The notes: generated from the sequence alone by a model not told the origin. A stretch of 64,000 bases of DNA from JADGHX01 sp037200125 (GCA_037200125.1 JBBCGS010000006.1:434001-498000), one strand, 5' to 3'; shown: positions 21,591 to 31,130, counted from the first letter of the stretch. Numbers and translations: made by a program.

Positions 21591-22712
21591 ATGAGTGGCA
21601 CCGAGCACGAAGGCGATCCCCTCCCCGACCGTTTGCGGGAAGCGCTGACTCATTTGATTCGCGCCTGCGTGCCCGAACAGAGGCGGTGTGACATCGCACT
21701 CCAGGTCCTCGGCCTCGCTTCCGAAGACGGGCACCCGTCCACGATGGCCGCCATCGCCCGCGCAATCGACCGATCGCGAGAACGTGTGCGGCAGCTTCGG
21801 AACAGCGCGTTCCGTAAAATCGCTGCGAACGCGGCCCGTCGGGCGGAGGGCGATTCACAGCTTCGCGACGTACTGAGAGACATCTCCGCAGAAGTCGACT
21901 GGCGAGATCCGGTCACAGCCGCGCGATCGATCGTGAGCCTGATGACCGACCATTTCGAAGCGGCCGGTATGCTCACCTACTTGTTATGCAGGGCCGCGGG
22001 TTCAAAGCTGCCAACAAAGGTGCTACGCCACCAAAGCTCCGCAGCCGCGGAGGTCGCCTGCAACGAAGCAACTCAGCGCACGCCCTGGCCCTTCGACCGT
22101 TGGGCGACCGCGTTGGAAAAGGCGATTTTCCAGACCACAACTTGCTTCGATTCGTTTCCACCCGAGCTGACCGGCGCGAAGCGCACGCCGCGCAAAACCA
22201 CGCGAGACTGGGATTTCAACAGCAAGCGCCTCGGGCGCATCGTTCTGTGCGAGTCGAGCACGGAGGCTCGCGTTTATCGCTGGCTGGAACGCTCACCTGA
22301 CGTGCGCTGGTATCAGGAGCAGCCAATAGAGCTCACTTATGAGATCGAAGGATGCACTCGTCCATACTTTCCCGATGCAGCGGTCATGGGCAACGACGGT
22401 CGAGTCGTGATGGTGGAAGTGAAGCCCTTTTATCGCATGTACCGCTACAAGACTCTGGTGAAGGCACTCGCAGCGCTGAATCACTGCAGACAGCGAGGCA
22501 TCGGCTACTTACTAGTCGATGACTCAGGCCGAACTCTCGACAACGTGGCAGCCTGTACGTTCTCAACCGACCTTGCAGCCCGGATTGAACTCCACTTGCA
22601 ACACGGCCCCGTGAGATTTGGAACGATATGGCGCGAGTTCAACGCGGTCCTTGGCCGAATCGACTGGCCGGCGTGTCTGGCGTCAATCATATCTGCCGGC
22701 CGGCAGCTCTAA
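21591..22712 (+). CDS. TnsA-like PD-(D/E)XK nuclease with sigma-4-like N-terminal domain
   Basis: 373 residues. Residues 20-90 resemble sigma-70 region 4: a helical segment, then MAAIARAIDRSRERVRQLR, the recognition-helix pattern. Residues 225-330 resemble the TnsA nuclease fold: ESSTEARVYRWLE, PYFPDAAVMG and VVMVEVKP give the E...D...E-x-K catalytic set. TnsA cuts the 5' ends of Tn7-like transposons; no TnsB, TnsC or TniQ partner is nearby, so this may act alone within the element. An in-frame TAG just before the ATG fixes the start. The last 13 codons lie in an IS21-end remnant (from 22674), so the native C terminus has been replaced. Confidence 0.65.
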   Translation: MSGTEHEGDPLPDRLREALTHLIRACVPEQRRCDIALQVLGLASEDGHPSTMAAIARAIDRSRERVRQLRNSAFRKIAANAARRAEGDSQLRDVLRDISAEVDWRDPVTAARSIVSLMTDHFEAAGMLTYLLCRAAGSKLPTKVLRHQSSAAAEVACNEATQRTPWPFDRWATALEKAIFQTTTCFDSFPPELTGAKRTPRKTTRDWDFNSKRLGRIVLCESSTEARVYRWLERSPDVRWYQEQPIELTYEIEGCTRPYFPDAAVMGNDGRVVMVEVKPFYRMYRYKTLVKALAALNHCRQRGIGYLLVDDSGRTLDNVAACTFSTDLAARIELHLQHGPVRFGTIWREFNAVLGRIDWPACLASIISAGRQL

Positions 22713-22725
22713 TTGTCGTCGACCA
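22674..22725. mobile_element. 52-bp IS21 end-pair remnant (MITE-like)
   Basis: Two 26-base ends abut tip to tip: TGTCTGGCGTCAATCATATC... then the reverse of TGGTCGACGACAATTAGAGC.... They match the right and left ends of the IS21 copy at 31131-33707 at about 25 of 26 bases each. All internal sequence is missing. The centre CTGCCGGCCGGCAG is a perfect palindrome. Confidence 0.7.
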
Positions 22726-22811
22726 AAGGGGGACTCATGCCGGTGGCGTAAACAAAGGATTCGGGCGCGTCTCTGCCATTCCTTGTCTCGTCACAAGGTC
22801 AGGAGACGCAC

Positions 22812-23414
22812 GTGACTACTCCCTGCCCCAGCCGGTCGTATTTCGACCTGCACGTCATCGGGCTCGGCTATCTCAATCGTATTCGTGAAGTGAAGCCCAA
22901 GAAGGGCACTCCGTTTCTGGCATGCGATATCGCAGCGCTCACTGGCCCAAACGACGCTCCCGAGTATCGGCGCTTCGACGTTCGTGTCACAGGCAGCGAT
23001 GCTCAGCAGCTGATTCGTCGATGCGCGCAGGCAGTCTCAACCCAACGCAAGGTACTCATTGGATTCCGCCTGGGCGATCTTTGGACCGACCTCTTCACCT
23101 ACACGAAGGGGAAGAATGCTGGCCGGCCTGGCGTCAGCCACAAGGCTCGCCTGCTTTCTCACCGGCGGCGGTCTCTGATCGATCTCGCCGGTGACCGGAC
23201 TAGCTTTTCGATTCCAACCACGCCGCTTCACCACATCGCGACGTTCCGGGCTACACCGGTAACGAAGTTGGGCAACACTTTCGCGAAGCTGACACGGCTG
23301 CGGACTTCTTTCCGATATTCCATCAGCTTGCCCGGATCGAAATACGCGCCAATATTTGGCAAACCGCCGAGGGAAAAATTGGCTCCGGCGGCAATCGTTA
23401 GCCGCGTGAGGTGA
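22812..23414 (+). CDS. STY4534-family ICE replication protein (DUF3577), altered C terminus
   Basis: The first 115 residues match this family of integrative-conjugative-element proteins: SYFDLHVIGLGYLNRIREVK, KKGTPFLACDIAALTG, YRRFDVRVTGSDAQQLIR, KVLIGFRLGDLWTDLFTY and GRPGVSHKARLL. After RLL the usual continuation is lost and 85 unrelated residues follow, which suggests a frameshift or recombination near 23150. Family members are linked to replication of SPI-7-like islands. It marks this region as derived from such an element, together with the MobH relaxase. The interval 23415-23549 holds no gene. Confidence 0.75.
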   Translation: MTTPCPSRSYFDLHVIGLGYLNRIREVKPKKGTPFLACDIAALTGPNDAPEYRRFDVRVTGSDAQQLIRRCAQAVSTQRKVLIGFRLGDLWTDLFTYTKGKNAGRPGVSHKARLLSHRRRSLIDLAGDRTSFSIPTTPLHHIATFRATPVTKLGNTFAKLTRLRTSFRYSISLPGSKYAPIFGKPPREKLAPAAIVSRVR

Positions 23415-23549
23415 GCGTACTTGTGATAGAACTCGCACTGATCGATGAGCGTCTGAAGCGCAACACGATTGACGCGCGTTTTGGCTCGTGATCCGCCACG
23501 GTGTCACCCCCCATTGCCCAACTATTCTGACTCGCCGCTGTTCTCGTAC

Positions 23550-24443
23550 CTATGATCGCCAGCGGTCTTGCGTAGGGTCCCAGCTCTTTCCAGCAACATC
23601 ATCCTCGATCACTGGGTCAGCGAAGTTTCCCACATACTCGAGTACGGCTCGAAATTCTGTCGGAACGATCGTCTCAAGCCTCTGCTTCTTCAGCCATGCA
23701 GCCCACCGAGGCTGCGCCAAGTCCTCGTACCCTTCGAGAGAAGTCCTAAGCGGCGAAAGCGAGATCTGGCGATGATCCGCCACTCTGATCAAAGAGGTCC
23801 GAAGGCGATCACCATCGATACCATGACGCTGCGCCAGAACATGCATATCGACAAAGTCCCGCCATCGCGTATTCGCCGTGCCTCTGGCAATCGCAGTGGA
23901 AAGCTTTTCCGCGAGCACCATCTCAAGCGGATAGCCTCGCACGGACAAGACGCCGTCGAGCAAGCGAGGAAGGCTGACCTGCTCTGGATCGGGCCAGATC
24001 GGATCTCCCACGTTCACGTCAACATGCAGCCGAATCAATGCGCGCGAGAGCGTGCCGCTGAGAGTCACACGGATACCGCTGTACTCGTCCTCATCCCGAA
24101 TGGTCTCGGCCGTCGCCTCATCCGCGTCAAACTCCACTCCGTCATCGAGAGACGCTCGGGCGATCTTCTGGACCAGCCCAAGTATTTCGCCTTCTGTGTT
24201 ACGAAGCGCGTGCGCAGCCAGGTCGATGTCTCTGGTCGGCCGTCGAGCGTTAAGCGCGGCGAGCAGCAAACCGCCCTTCAGGATCAAATTCTTCGCGAAC
24301 TCGGAACGACTGAGCCGATCAAGAAAGCACTCCAGCGCATAGAGCTGGATCAGCTCGTCCGTGGGTCGCCCAGCACGCCGTGCTTCCCGTTGAAGATCGA
24401 GATAGCGCGCGCCCGCAGTCGACATGCGGCTGACCCGCTTCAT
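23550..24443 (-). CDS. abiEii: AbiEii-type nucleotidyltransferase toxin
   Basis: 297 residues. The N-terminal half has the family pattern: FAKNLILKGGLLLAAL, then RPTRDIDLAAHA (GG...DxD-type nucleotidyltransferase core). Next is DVNVGDPIWPDP and YPLEMVLAEKLSTAIARG with RWRDFVDMHVL, the conserved C-terminal AbiEii motifs with the catalytic-site Lys. AbiEii toxins transfer nucleotides and halt growth in phage-infected cells. It overlaps its antitoxin gene by four bases (ATGA), the standard type IV toxin-antitoxin arrangement. Confidence 0.88.
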   Translation of the reverse strand: MKRVSRMSTAGARYLDLQREARRAGRPTDELIQLYALECFLDRLSRSEFAKNLILKGGLLLAALNARRPTRDIDLAAHALRNTEGEILGLVQKIARASLDDGVEFDADEATAETIRDEDEYSGIRVTLSGTLSRALIRLHVDVNVGDPIWPDPEQVSLPRLLDGVLSVRGYPLEMVLAEKLSTAIARGTANTRWRDFVDMHVLAQRHGIDGDRLRTSLIRVADHRQISLSPLRTSLEGYEDLAQPRWAAWLKKQRLETIVPTEFRAVLEYVGNFADPVIEDDVAGKSWDPTQDRWRS

Positions 24444-25036
24444 AGAATGACTTGTAACGCGTTGCGAACCGCCGTCTCGGCCCCGTGGAACCGTTTGGCC
24501 ATCGACAACAACGAGGCCGGCTGGGAGCCTTTACGTGCGAGCCAACGACGTAGCGCCTGCCAGGCGACGTCAGGCCCTTCGCGATGGCGCAGGCGAATGA
24601 CATCGACAAGCGTTCGGACCGGCGAGTAGATGCCGATCAACAAGTTCTTGCCGACAGAAAACTCTTCGCGCCCGACGTCGAACGTGTCGCGCGCGAAGAC
24701 GTGAACTGAGACGGTCTCCCGCAAAGCTGGGATGCGACTGCCGCGGGGAATCGCAATGTCGACTTGAGGCGGAATGGTGTCGGTCAGGCCATGACGGGCC
24801 AAAGCCGTAACGAGGCAAAGCGTCCCGCGCGGCGCCCGATGAGCGATCTCGAGCAGTTCCTGATCGACCTCTTCTGCATCAGCCCAGCGGTATAGTCCGC
24901 GCCCGACCTGGTCCAGAATGCCCTGATCTCTCCAGGCGTAGAGCCGCTCCGCCGAGAGGCCGGCTGTGCGGGCCTCGGAATAGGTGAAAACGGCGGGCAA
25001 TTGCCGCCGGATGGGATTGGCTGCTTTCCTGCTCAC
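24440..25036 (-). CDS. abiEi: AbiEi-type antitoxin / repressor
   Basis: 198 residues from the GTG at 25036, chosen because a palindrome that looks like the operator lies just upstream; a start at 25102 would put that palindrome inside the gene. The N terminus is a winged helix (QLPAVFTYSEARTAGLSAER, then LDQVGRGLYRWA). The C-terminal domain has LCLVTALARHGLTDTIP, VDIAIPRGSRIP and YSPVRTLVDVIRLRHREG. AbiEi neutralises AbiEii and represses the operon. Confidence 0.85.
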   Translation of the reverse strand: MSRKAANPIRRQLPAVFTYSEARTAGLSAERLYAWRDQGILDQVGRGLYRWADAEEVDQELLEIAHRAPRGTLCLVTALARHGLTDTIPPQVDIAIPRGSRIPALRETVSVHVFARDTFDVGREEFSVGKNLLIGIYSPVRTLVDVIRLRHREGPDVAWQALRRWLARKGSQPASLLSMAKRFHGAETAVRNALQVIL

Positions 25037-25048
25037 CGATGAAAGCGT

Positions 25049-25063
25049 ATACAAGATATGTAT
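25049..25063 (-). promoter_or_regulatory. Candidate AbiEi operator palindrome
   Basis: ATACA and TGTAT spaced by five bases, 13 bases upstream of the proposed abiEi start. AbiEi proteins are known to bind inverted repeats at this position. Confidence 0.5.
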
Positions 25064-25212
25064 TCCTGTCCACGGGTTCATCGGATGGCGGACACGGGCC
25101 AACTCGCCTGACCATCAGGCCGAAAAAGGCCAAAAGGAACAAGGGCGAGCAGCAAGGGGAAAGGCCCCTACCCGAAAAAGGCTGAAACGGTCCTCCCGGA
25201 GATTGCTGCCGC

Positions 25213-27039
25213 ATGTTCGAGCTGTTTCGCCTACGACAAAGGGCCGCAGGGTTCCAAAGGGAAACGGCCGCACACGACACGGCCGGATTCCTGCGGCCGG
25301 CGTCCGCGGCAGAGTTGATGAACACGCCGCGCCGTAAGCTACTGCTTCAACACATCTGGCAACGCACGTCGCTCTCGCGCGTCCAATTCGATGAGCTCTA
25401 TCGCACGCCGCTCGATCGCTACGCGCTACTGGTCCAACAGTTTCCCGCCTCGGAAAATCACCATCATGCGTATCCGGGAGGAATGCTGGATCACGGGCTG
25501 GAAATCGTCGCGTACGCGCTGAAACTGCGGCAATCGTCTCTGCTACCCGTCGGCGCCGCGCCGGAAACGCAGGCAGCACAGGCGGAAGCCTGGACCGCGG
25601 CGGCAGCGTACGCCGCGCTGCTGCACGACCTCGGCAAGATCGCCGTCGATCTACACATCGAAGACGATACGGGTGCGCCGTGGCATCCATGGCATGGCCC
25701 GCTCACCCGTCCCTATCGCTTTCGCTATCGCAAAGACCGTGAGTATCGACTGCATGGCGCGGCAGTCGGCCTGCTCTACATGCGCATTCTGGACGCGAGC
25801 ATGCTCGATTGGCTCAGCGGCTTCCCTGAACTTTGGTCGGCGCTTCTCTACGTGCTCTCCGGTCAGTATGAGCGCTCCGGCGTGCTCGGCGAACTGGTGA
25901 TAAAGGCCGATCAGGCATCAGTCGCGCAGGCACTCGGCGGTGATCCGTCCAGCGCGCAAAGCGCGCCTCGCCATTCCCTGCAGCGAAAGCTGCTGGATGG
26001 CTTGCGCTTCCTGCTCAAGGAACAGCTCAAACTGAATCAGCCGACTGCCTCCGATGGCTGGCTCACGCAGGATTCGCTTTGGTTGGTCAGCAAGACCGTC
26101 TGCGACAAACTTCGCGCGCACCTGCTCGCTCACGGTATCGAAGGCGTTCCGAGCCGTAACAGCGCACTGTTCGATGTGTTGCAGGAGCATGGGATCGTGA
26201 ACCCTGCTCCAGATGGCAATGCGATCTGGCGAGCGACCGTGACCAGCGATACCGGCTGGTCGCATGCGTTTACGTTCCTACACGTCTCGCCAGCCACGAT
26301 CTGGGAGAACGACGAACGACCCGCGCCATTCAACGGCACGGTGCGAGCCGAGGGAAGTGAACGCTCGCCAGAGGCTGAGCCGACCGAGGTATTCAGCGCG
26401 AGCGGCCCGCCGCCTGCTGCTGCGGTCTCCCGCCCGGCGGCGCCGATACCCTCAACGTCGGCGTCCGCGGACGATGCGGTCACGAGTGTTCTGGCGCTGC
26501 TCGACGCCGACAATCAGGATTCGCGCGAGCCGGAAATTGCGTCCGTCGATGCCGTGAAACTCGTCGCGCCCGCGCGCGATGACGCCAACGCCGTTGACCC
26601 CGCCAGGGTCGAGGCATCGACCCACGGCGCGTCGATTGGCGAACATTTCGTGGCGTGGCTGCGAGACCGCATCCGTGCCCGCCATCTAATCATCAACGAC
26701 GCCAAGGCGCTGGTTCATACCGTATCCGGCACCGCCTATGTCGTCAGCCCCGGCATCTTCCAGCGTTACATCCAGGAACACCCCGACGTGGCTCGATGCG
26801 CACGCCAGGAGTCGACGCGAGAATGGGAATGGGTTCAGAAGCACTTTGAGCGGTTGAGGATTCACCGCAAGCGCGGCAACGGTCTCAATATCTGGACGTG
26901 CGAGGTCGTTGGGCCGCGTCGAACACGACACCTACACGGGTATCTGCTGACCCACGGTGACGCGGTGTTCGCTGAAGTTCCACCGGACAATCCGTACCTC
27001 AGACTTACTACGCCTGTTGAGTCTGCCGCACCGGCCTGA
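25213..27039 (+). CDS. MobH-family relaxase (TraI_2 domain)
   Basis: 608 residues, full length and in frame. The N-terminal TraI_2/HD-type domain has ENHHHAYPGGMLDHGLEIVA and AAYAALLHDLGKIAVDLHI, the metal-binding HHH and HD motifs of MobH relaxases of SXT/SPI-7-type elements. A proline/alanine-rich linker (about 370-440) leads to the C-terminal TraI_2_C domain, FVAWLRDRIRARHLIINDAK to LHGYLLTHGDAVFAEVPPD. It nicks oriT during conjugative transfer. No type IV secretion genes are in the window, so the element is incomplete here. Relaxase genes of this type often sit next to an integrase, as here. Confidence 0.88.
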   Translation: MFELFRLRQRAAGFQRETAAHDTAGFLRPASAAELMNTPRRKLLLQHIWQRTSLSRVQFDELYRTPLDRYALLVQQFPASENHHHAYPGGMLDHGLEIVAYALKLRQSSLLPVGAAPETQAAQAEAWTAAAAYAALLHDLGKIAVDLHIEDDTGAPWHPWHGPLTRPYRFRYRKDREYRLHGAAVGLLYMRILDASMLDWLSGFPELWSALLYVLSGQYERSGVLGELVIKADQASVAQALGGDPSSAQSAPRHSLQRKLLDGLRFLLKEQLKLNQPTASDGWLTQDSLWLVSKTVCDKLRAHLLAHGIEGVPSRNSALFDVLQEHGIVNPAPDGNAIWRATVTSDTGWSHAFTFLHVSPATIWENDERPAPFNGTVRAEGSERSPEAEPTEVFSASGPPPAAAVSRPAAPIPSTSASADDAVTSVLALLDADNQDSREPEIASVDAVKLVAPARDDANAVDPARVEASTHGASIGEHFVAWLRDRIRARHLIINDAKALVHTVSGTAYVVSPGIFQRYIQEHPDVARCARQESTREWEWVQKHFERLRIHRKRGNGLNIWTCEVVGPRRTRHLHGYLLTHGDAVFAEVPPDNPYLRLTTPVESAAPA

Positions 27040-27332
27040 CCTTGCATCAATAGGGGCCGGCGCACGTCGCTAACATCCGCGCGCGCGAGTGGCGGACTCC
27101 GTGATGATCGAATACACCACAGGACAGGGATTCGATCGGCGGATACACAATGCGTGCACGCGCAACGCTGCTGCGGCAATCGCTGGGATCCCCGATATCA
27201 TCCCCTCAGGGGAAGTCAAAGAGCCGCTGCCAACGGCTGCTTAGCGATTAGCCCGACATCCGGTCTGTCGGCCAAGTCTACAACCGGCGTCGCATTGGCG
27301 GGTTCACCAGCAGCACCACGTCCCAGCGTGCC
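27040..27332. other. Intergenic, no gene seen
   Basis: About 290 bases between two converging genes. No open frame with a recognisable product. In related elements oriT or an attachment region can lie near the relaxase gene; I cannot identify one. Confidence 0.35.
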
Positions 27333-27767
27333 TTACTTCTCGAACATCTTGCCAATGAGAAACGCAACCGCCCCAAGGGCCGCGAAAAACAAGACGACAA
27401 ATAACCGGATACGCGATTGGTGACGACTCTCTACCTTTAGCAGTTCGGCACTCGCTCGTTCTTGCTGCTCTTTCTCGGCCCGATCTGACGAATCAAAATA
27501 GCTATCGTCCACCGATCGGTAGGTCTCGAACTCATCACCTCGTACTCGCGCGCCGAGGCGATCGGCCAGATCGATCATTAACTGAAGTGCATCAGTGCCC
27601 GGAGTCTTGGCCCACAGCTCCCCGTTCTCGAGCCACAAGCAACCGACCTCCTGCCCGCCCTTCTCCAACAGAACGGTCCACTGAGGCGCGTCCGCTCCCG
27701 GCTCAAGAATTCGCGTGCCGGGAGTATCTGAAACTGCGCGTTCTACCTCTGGTTTTTCTATCGGCAC
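27333..27767 (-). CDS. Hypothetical C-terminally anchored membrane protein
   Basis: 144 residues from a GTG at 27767. A soluble part of about 110 residues (WTVLLEKGGQEVGCLWLENG, ALQLMIDLADRLGARV) is followed by a charged helix and one C-terminal membrane helix (LFVVLFFAALGAVAFLIG) before a short basic tail. No family recognised. The topology is that of a tail-anchored protein facing the cytoplasm. The start is uncertain; the frame stays open 65 codons further upstream into what may be IS-associated sequence. Confidence 0.45.
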   Translation of the reverse strand: MPIEKPEVERAVSDTPGTRILEPGADAPQWTVLLEKGGQEVGCLWLENGELWAKTPGTDALQLMIDLADRLGARVRGDEFETYRSVDDSYFDSSDRAEKEQQERASAELLKVESRHQSRIRLFVVLFFAALGAVAFLIGKMFEK

Positions 27768-28017
27768 TCGCCGCCCCTGACTGCGGCGAAGTATGTATAC
27801 GTGGTATCCCACAACCAACCTATTTACCGTATGCGCTTTGCACGGAGTTGTTGTTGGGCTTGTTGGGGTATAGCAGGAAGCCTCCTGCCGCAGATGATCC
27901 GCCGAAGAATGAATCGAGGCCGAATTGCAAAGCGGACAAGCCCGTGCTGGCGCCGCTGACAAGCGGGCTCAGATTCGTGAGCCCCAGTCCTGACAGCGGA
28001 CGAATCGGACGATCTGA

Positions 28018-29062
28018 AATGAGCGCGGCCTTGCACGAGCTGGGACCGCAGATCGGCGTCACGGCAGCCTGCACGGTGCTGCAGGTGAATCGCTCCGGCG
28101 TGTATCGCGAGCGCGCACGCTTGCTCGGGCGAGCACGGCCAATACCGGGGCCGCGGCCCCGGCCACCCTTGTCGCTGACGCCGGCCGAGCAGCAGGTACT
28201 GCTGGGAGTGCTCGACAGCGAGCGCTTCGCCGACGTGGCGCCGGCCACGGTCTTTGCCACGCTGCTCGATGAAGGCCGCTATCACGGCTCGATCCGCACC
28301 ATGTATCGGCTGCTGGCTGCGCAGAACCAGGCCGGTGAGCGACGTCGTCAGCGCATTCACCCCGCCTATACAAAGCCGGAGCTGCTCGCGGTGCGGCCCA
28401 ACGAAGTGTGGTCGTGGGATATAACCAAGCTGAAGGGTCCGGCGAAGTGGAACTGTTTCCATCTGTACGTGATCCTGGACATCTTCAGCCGCTACGTCGT
28501 GGGCTGGATGATCGCCGCGCGTGAGTCCGCCGAGCTTGCCGAGCAGCTCATCGGCGACACCATCGAGAAACACAACATCGCTCCAGGCACCCTCACGCTG
28601 CACGCCGACCGTGGCACCAGCATGCGCTCCAAGCCCGTTGCCTCGCTGCTCATCGACTTGGATGTCACAAAGTCCCATAGCCGACCTCACGTCTCGGATG
28701 ACAACCCGTACTCAGAGGCGCAGTTCAAAACGCTGAAGTACCGGCCGGACTTTCCCGAGCGCTTCGGCTGCATCGAGGACGCTCGCGCTCACTGCCAGCA
28801 GTTCTTTCCCTGGTACAACACAGTCCATCGTCACTCCGGCGTTGCGCTCATGACACCCGAAGCCATGCACTACGGTCGCGCCACCGCGCTCACCCTGCAA
28901 CGCGCCGCGACCCTCGACACCGCGTTCGCAGCCAATCCGAACCGCTTCAAGCACCTCGCCCCATCCCCACCCGTGGTGCCCACCGCCGCATGGATCAATC
29001 CGCCCAAAGGGGACGCCATCTCGATCATCACTGCACCACCCGGCTGCTCACTAAACTCATGA
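28018..29062 (+). CDS. IS3-family transposase OrfB-like
   Basis: 348 residues from the ATG at 28018. An N-terminal HTH (GVTAACTVLQVNRSGVYRER) leads into the DDE integrase core: EVWSWDITKLKG (first D), LTLHADRGTSM (second D) and SDDNPYSEAQFKTLK (E). The tail FFPWYNTVHRHSGVALMTPE is standard. No orfA precedes it, which occurs in one IS3 branch. Beyond the stop, TGTCTCAATGTCATTGACA (29070-29088) resembles the right terminus; I could not find the left end. Confidence 0.85.
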
Positions 29063-29360
29063 CACCTGGTGTCTCAATGTCATTGACACGTTCCGCTTAC
29101 GGGTGGCCGTGAAGGGCAAATAGGCCTCCAGGCGCTGGACAAAATCGGTGAATCTCTCTACGCCATCGCCGCATCTTTTCATTGCGTGTCGCCTCTATTT
29201 GGTGAACCGGTAGGTTCGCCGAACAATAGCGCAGTGCGAGCAAACTGGATTCAGCTCCTGTCAGCGCAATGCGGCGGTATTAACTTTGCTCTTCGCCTCG
29301 CGGAGCTGGGCTTGAAAACCAACGCGCGAAGTGTGGTGATTCACTTCACGGAGCATACAT
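29063..29360. other. Intergenic, contains IS right end
   Basis: Apart from the putative IS terminus near 29070-29088, no gene is supported. The rest may be the upstream region of the integrase remnant. Confidence 0.35.
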
Positions 29361-29938
29361 ATGGGCCGGAAATCGTTGACCGGCGGCGTCAAACCGCTCG
29401 GATCCAGTCGCATTCAGTTCGACTTCCGAATCCAAGGTGTTCGATACCGCCCCACCCTGCCGTGGATCCCTCACGAAACCAACCTGCGCCGCACCCGCGA
29501 GTTGCTTGCGAACGTGAAGGCCCGCATCGAGGCCGGCACCCTCCGCTTCAGCGAAGTCTTCCCCGAGTTCGCGAACCGCCAGCGCGTGCCCCTGCCCTTG
29601 AGTGGCCGCACCTGCAGCGACGTCTTCGATGCCTTTCTGGATCATGAGGCCGCGCGCGTAGCGCGCGACGATCTCGCGCCCGCGACGCTCGCCGCGCATC
29701 GACAGTTGCTCGACCACGTCTGGCGCCCGGTGATCGGCTCACTCTCGATCCTCGCGTGCGTCACCGTTGGACCAAGAAAACCTACAACAATGCGATCAGT
29801 GCGCTCCGCCGCGCCTTCGCGTTCGGCTTCGAGGACCATCCGGAGCTGCACAACCCGGCGCGGGCGTTGAAGAGCGCGCGCATCGGCAAGAAGGATCGAC
29901 CCCTTCAGCATCCAGGATGCGGAAACGTTGGCCTCTGA
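29361..29938 (+). pseudogene. Phage-type tyrosine integrase, N-terminal fragment
   Basis: It begins MGRKSLTGGVKPLGSSRIQF with an Arm-type DNA-binding domain (QGVRYRPTLPWIPHETNLRR), then a SAM-like core-binding domain (CSDVFDAFLDHEAARVARDD). The frame changes near 29760 and continues KKTYNNAISALRRAFAFGFE, ALKSARIGKKDRP, then runs to a stop near 29938. The C-terminal catalytic domain with the R-H-R-Y residues is absent. It cannot recombine DNA. It is probably the lost integrase of the island that carried the relaxase. Confidence 0.8.
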
Positions 29939-29967
29939 TCTCTGAAGACGAACAAGAGCAGCAGCTG

Positions 29968-30219
29968 ATGCGTCTACCGGCGATAATGAAGTTCTCCGAG
30001 GACCTGACCGACCCCGGGCTCGCCGATACGGCAAGAGCACAGTACTTCGCCGATCATCCCGAGGCACCCCTGCTTGCCTTCGTCGTGAACGAGCTCAGTG
30101 GCTGGTTGCAGGACCGAACTCGTCTCGGCACCCAAGCGGAATCGGACAAGTACGTCATGTCCGCCGCCACCAACATCGTCAACTGTATTGCCGTCGCCGG
30201 AAGCCGCGATCCTGACTAG
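29968..30219 (+). CDS. Hypothetical small protein
   Basis: 83 residues, acidic at the start (FSEDLTDPGLADTARAQYFA) with a central LLAFVVNELSGWL segment. No family recognised and no clear ribosome site; the frame is open upstream to about 29938. It could be the end of a disrupted gene. Low confidence. Confidence 0.3.
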   Translation: MRLPAIMKFSEDLTDPGLADTARAQYFADHPEAPLLAFVVNELSGWLQDRTRLGTQAESDKYVMSAATNIVNCIAVAGSRDPD

Positions 30220-30248
30220 CGTGTGCGCAATGCGGCCTTGGCTTCCTT

Positions 30249-31130
30249 TCAATTACCCGCATTTTCCTTAGCCAATAGATACCCCAGCTCAATATCTGTG
30301 AGCCGCGCCATGCCTTTCCAGATGAGCTGATTGCCGGGTGGCGGATCGTGAGCGCGTCGCAGATGGCCGCCCAGCTGCGCGAGCTTCTCCAGATAACAGG
30401 CCACGGATTGAACCTCGGCAAGGTGGCGCGGTGTTTTGGTCAGTCGATCGAGTAACTGACGCTCGAGCTTGGTGAACGCCAGTGCCAGATCTGCCTGCGG
30501 CACGGTCCGGTTAAGCATCGTCAGCCAGAAGATTCTCCATGCAAGGATGCAGAACGTGGCGATGAGATTGACCAGTCGCTCCGCGGTGCGCAGCCTCGAC
30601 TCCTCCGCCTTGCAACCGGACTTGAGGATCTTGTGGAACGTCTCGATCTTCCATCGCAGCGCGTACCACTGAAGCTTCTCGATGGCCTGGGCGCGGGAAG
30701 TGACCGGCAGGTTGGTGAGCAGCTTCCAGTCCACGCGCTCTCGTCCACGAGGTTTGTTTCGCTCCCGGGCATGCAACACCGTCAGCGTCAGGGGTGGGTA
30801 CTGCTTCTGCTTGCCGATCGGTGGCAGAACGCGAATACGCCGATACCGTAGCTCGAGAACTGCCTCGGAGGGATTGCCCTTCTTATCCTGCACCGGAACC
30901 CGATGAAGGCCTTTGCAGGCCACTTCCTCCATCTCATCCGCAATCGTGTGGTCGCCGTCGCCGGCCAGGCGGTCCACACAAGTGCGGAACAGAAACTGTG
31001 TACCGAGATCCTCCGCTGCGCAGAACAGCTCATAGATGTCGCTTTCGCGATCTCCGACGTTCACGCATCGGGCCGGCTCTTCGAGCAGGGTGGTCGACTG
31101 CCGCAGGTTCTCGAGCCACCGGATGCTTTC
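30249..31130 (-). pseudogene. IS4-family transposase, C-terminal part, cut by IS21
   Basis: The fragment has the IS4 second catalytic Asp motif (VNVGDRESDIYELF) and the Y-R-E-K signature (YALRWKIETFHKILKSG), with an intact C terminus. The N-terminal part with the first Asp is missing: reading upstream, the sequence passes directly into the left end of the IS21 element at 31130. I found no continuation on the other side of that element, so the N terminus is lost and not merely interrupted. Confidence 0.8.
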
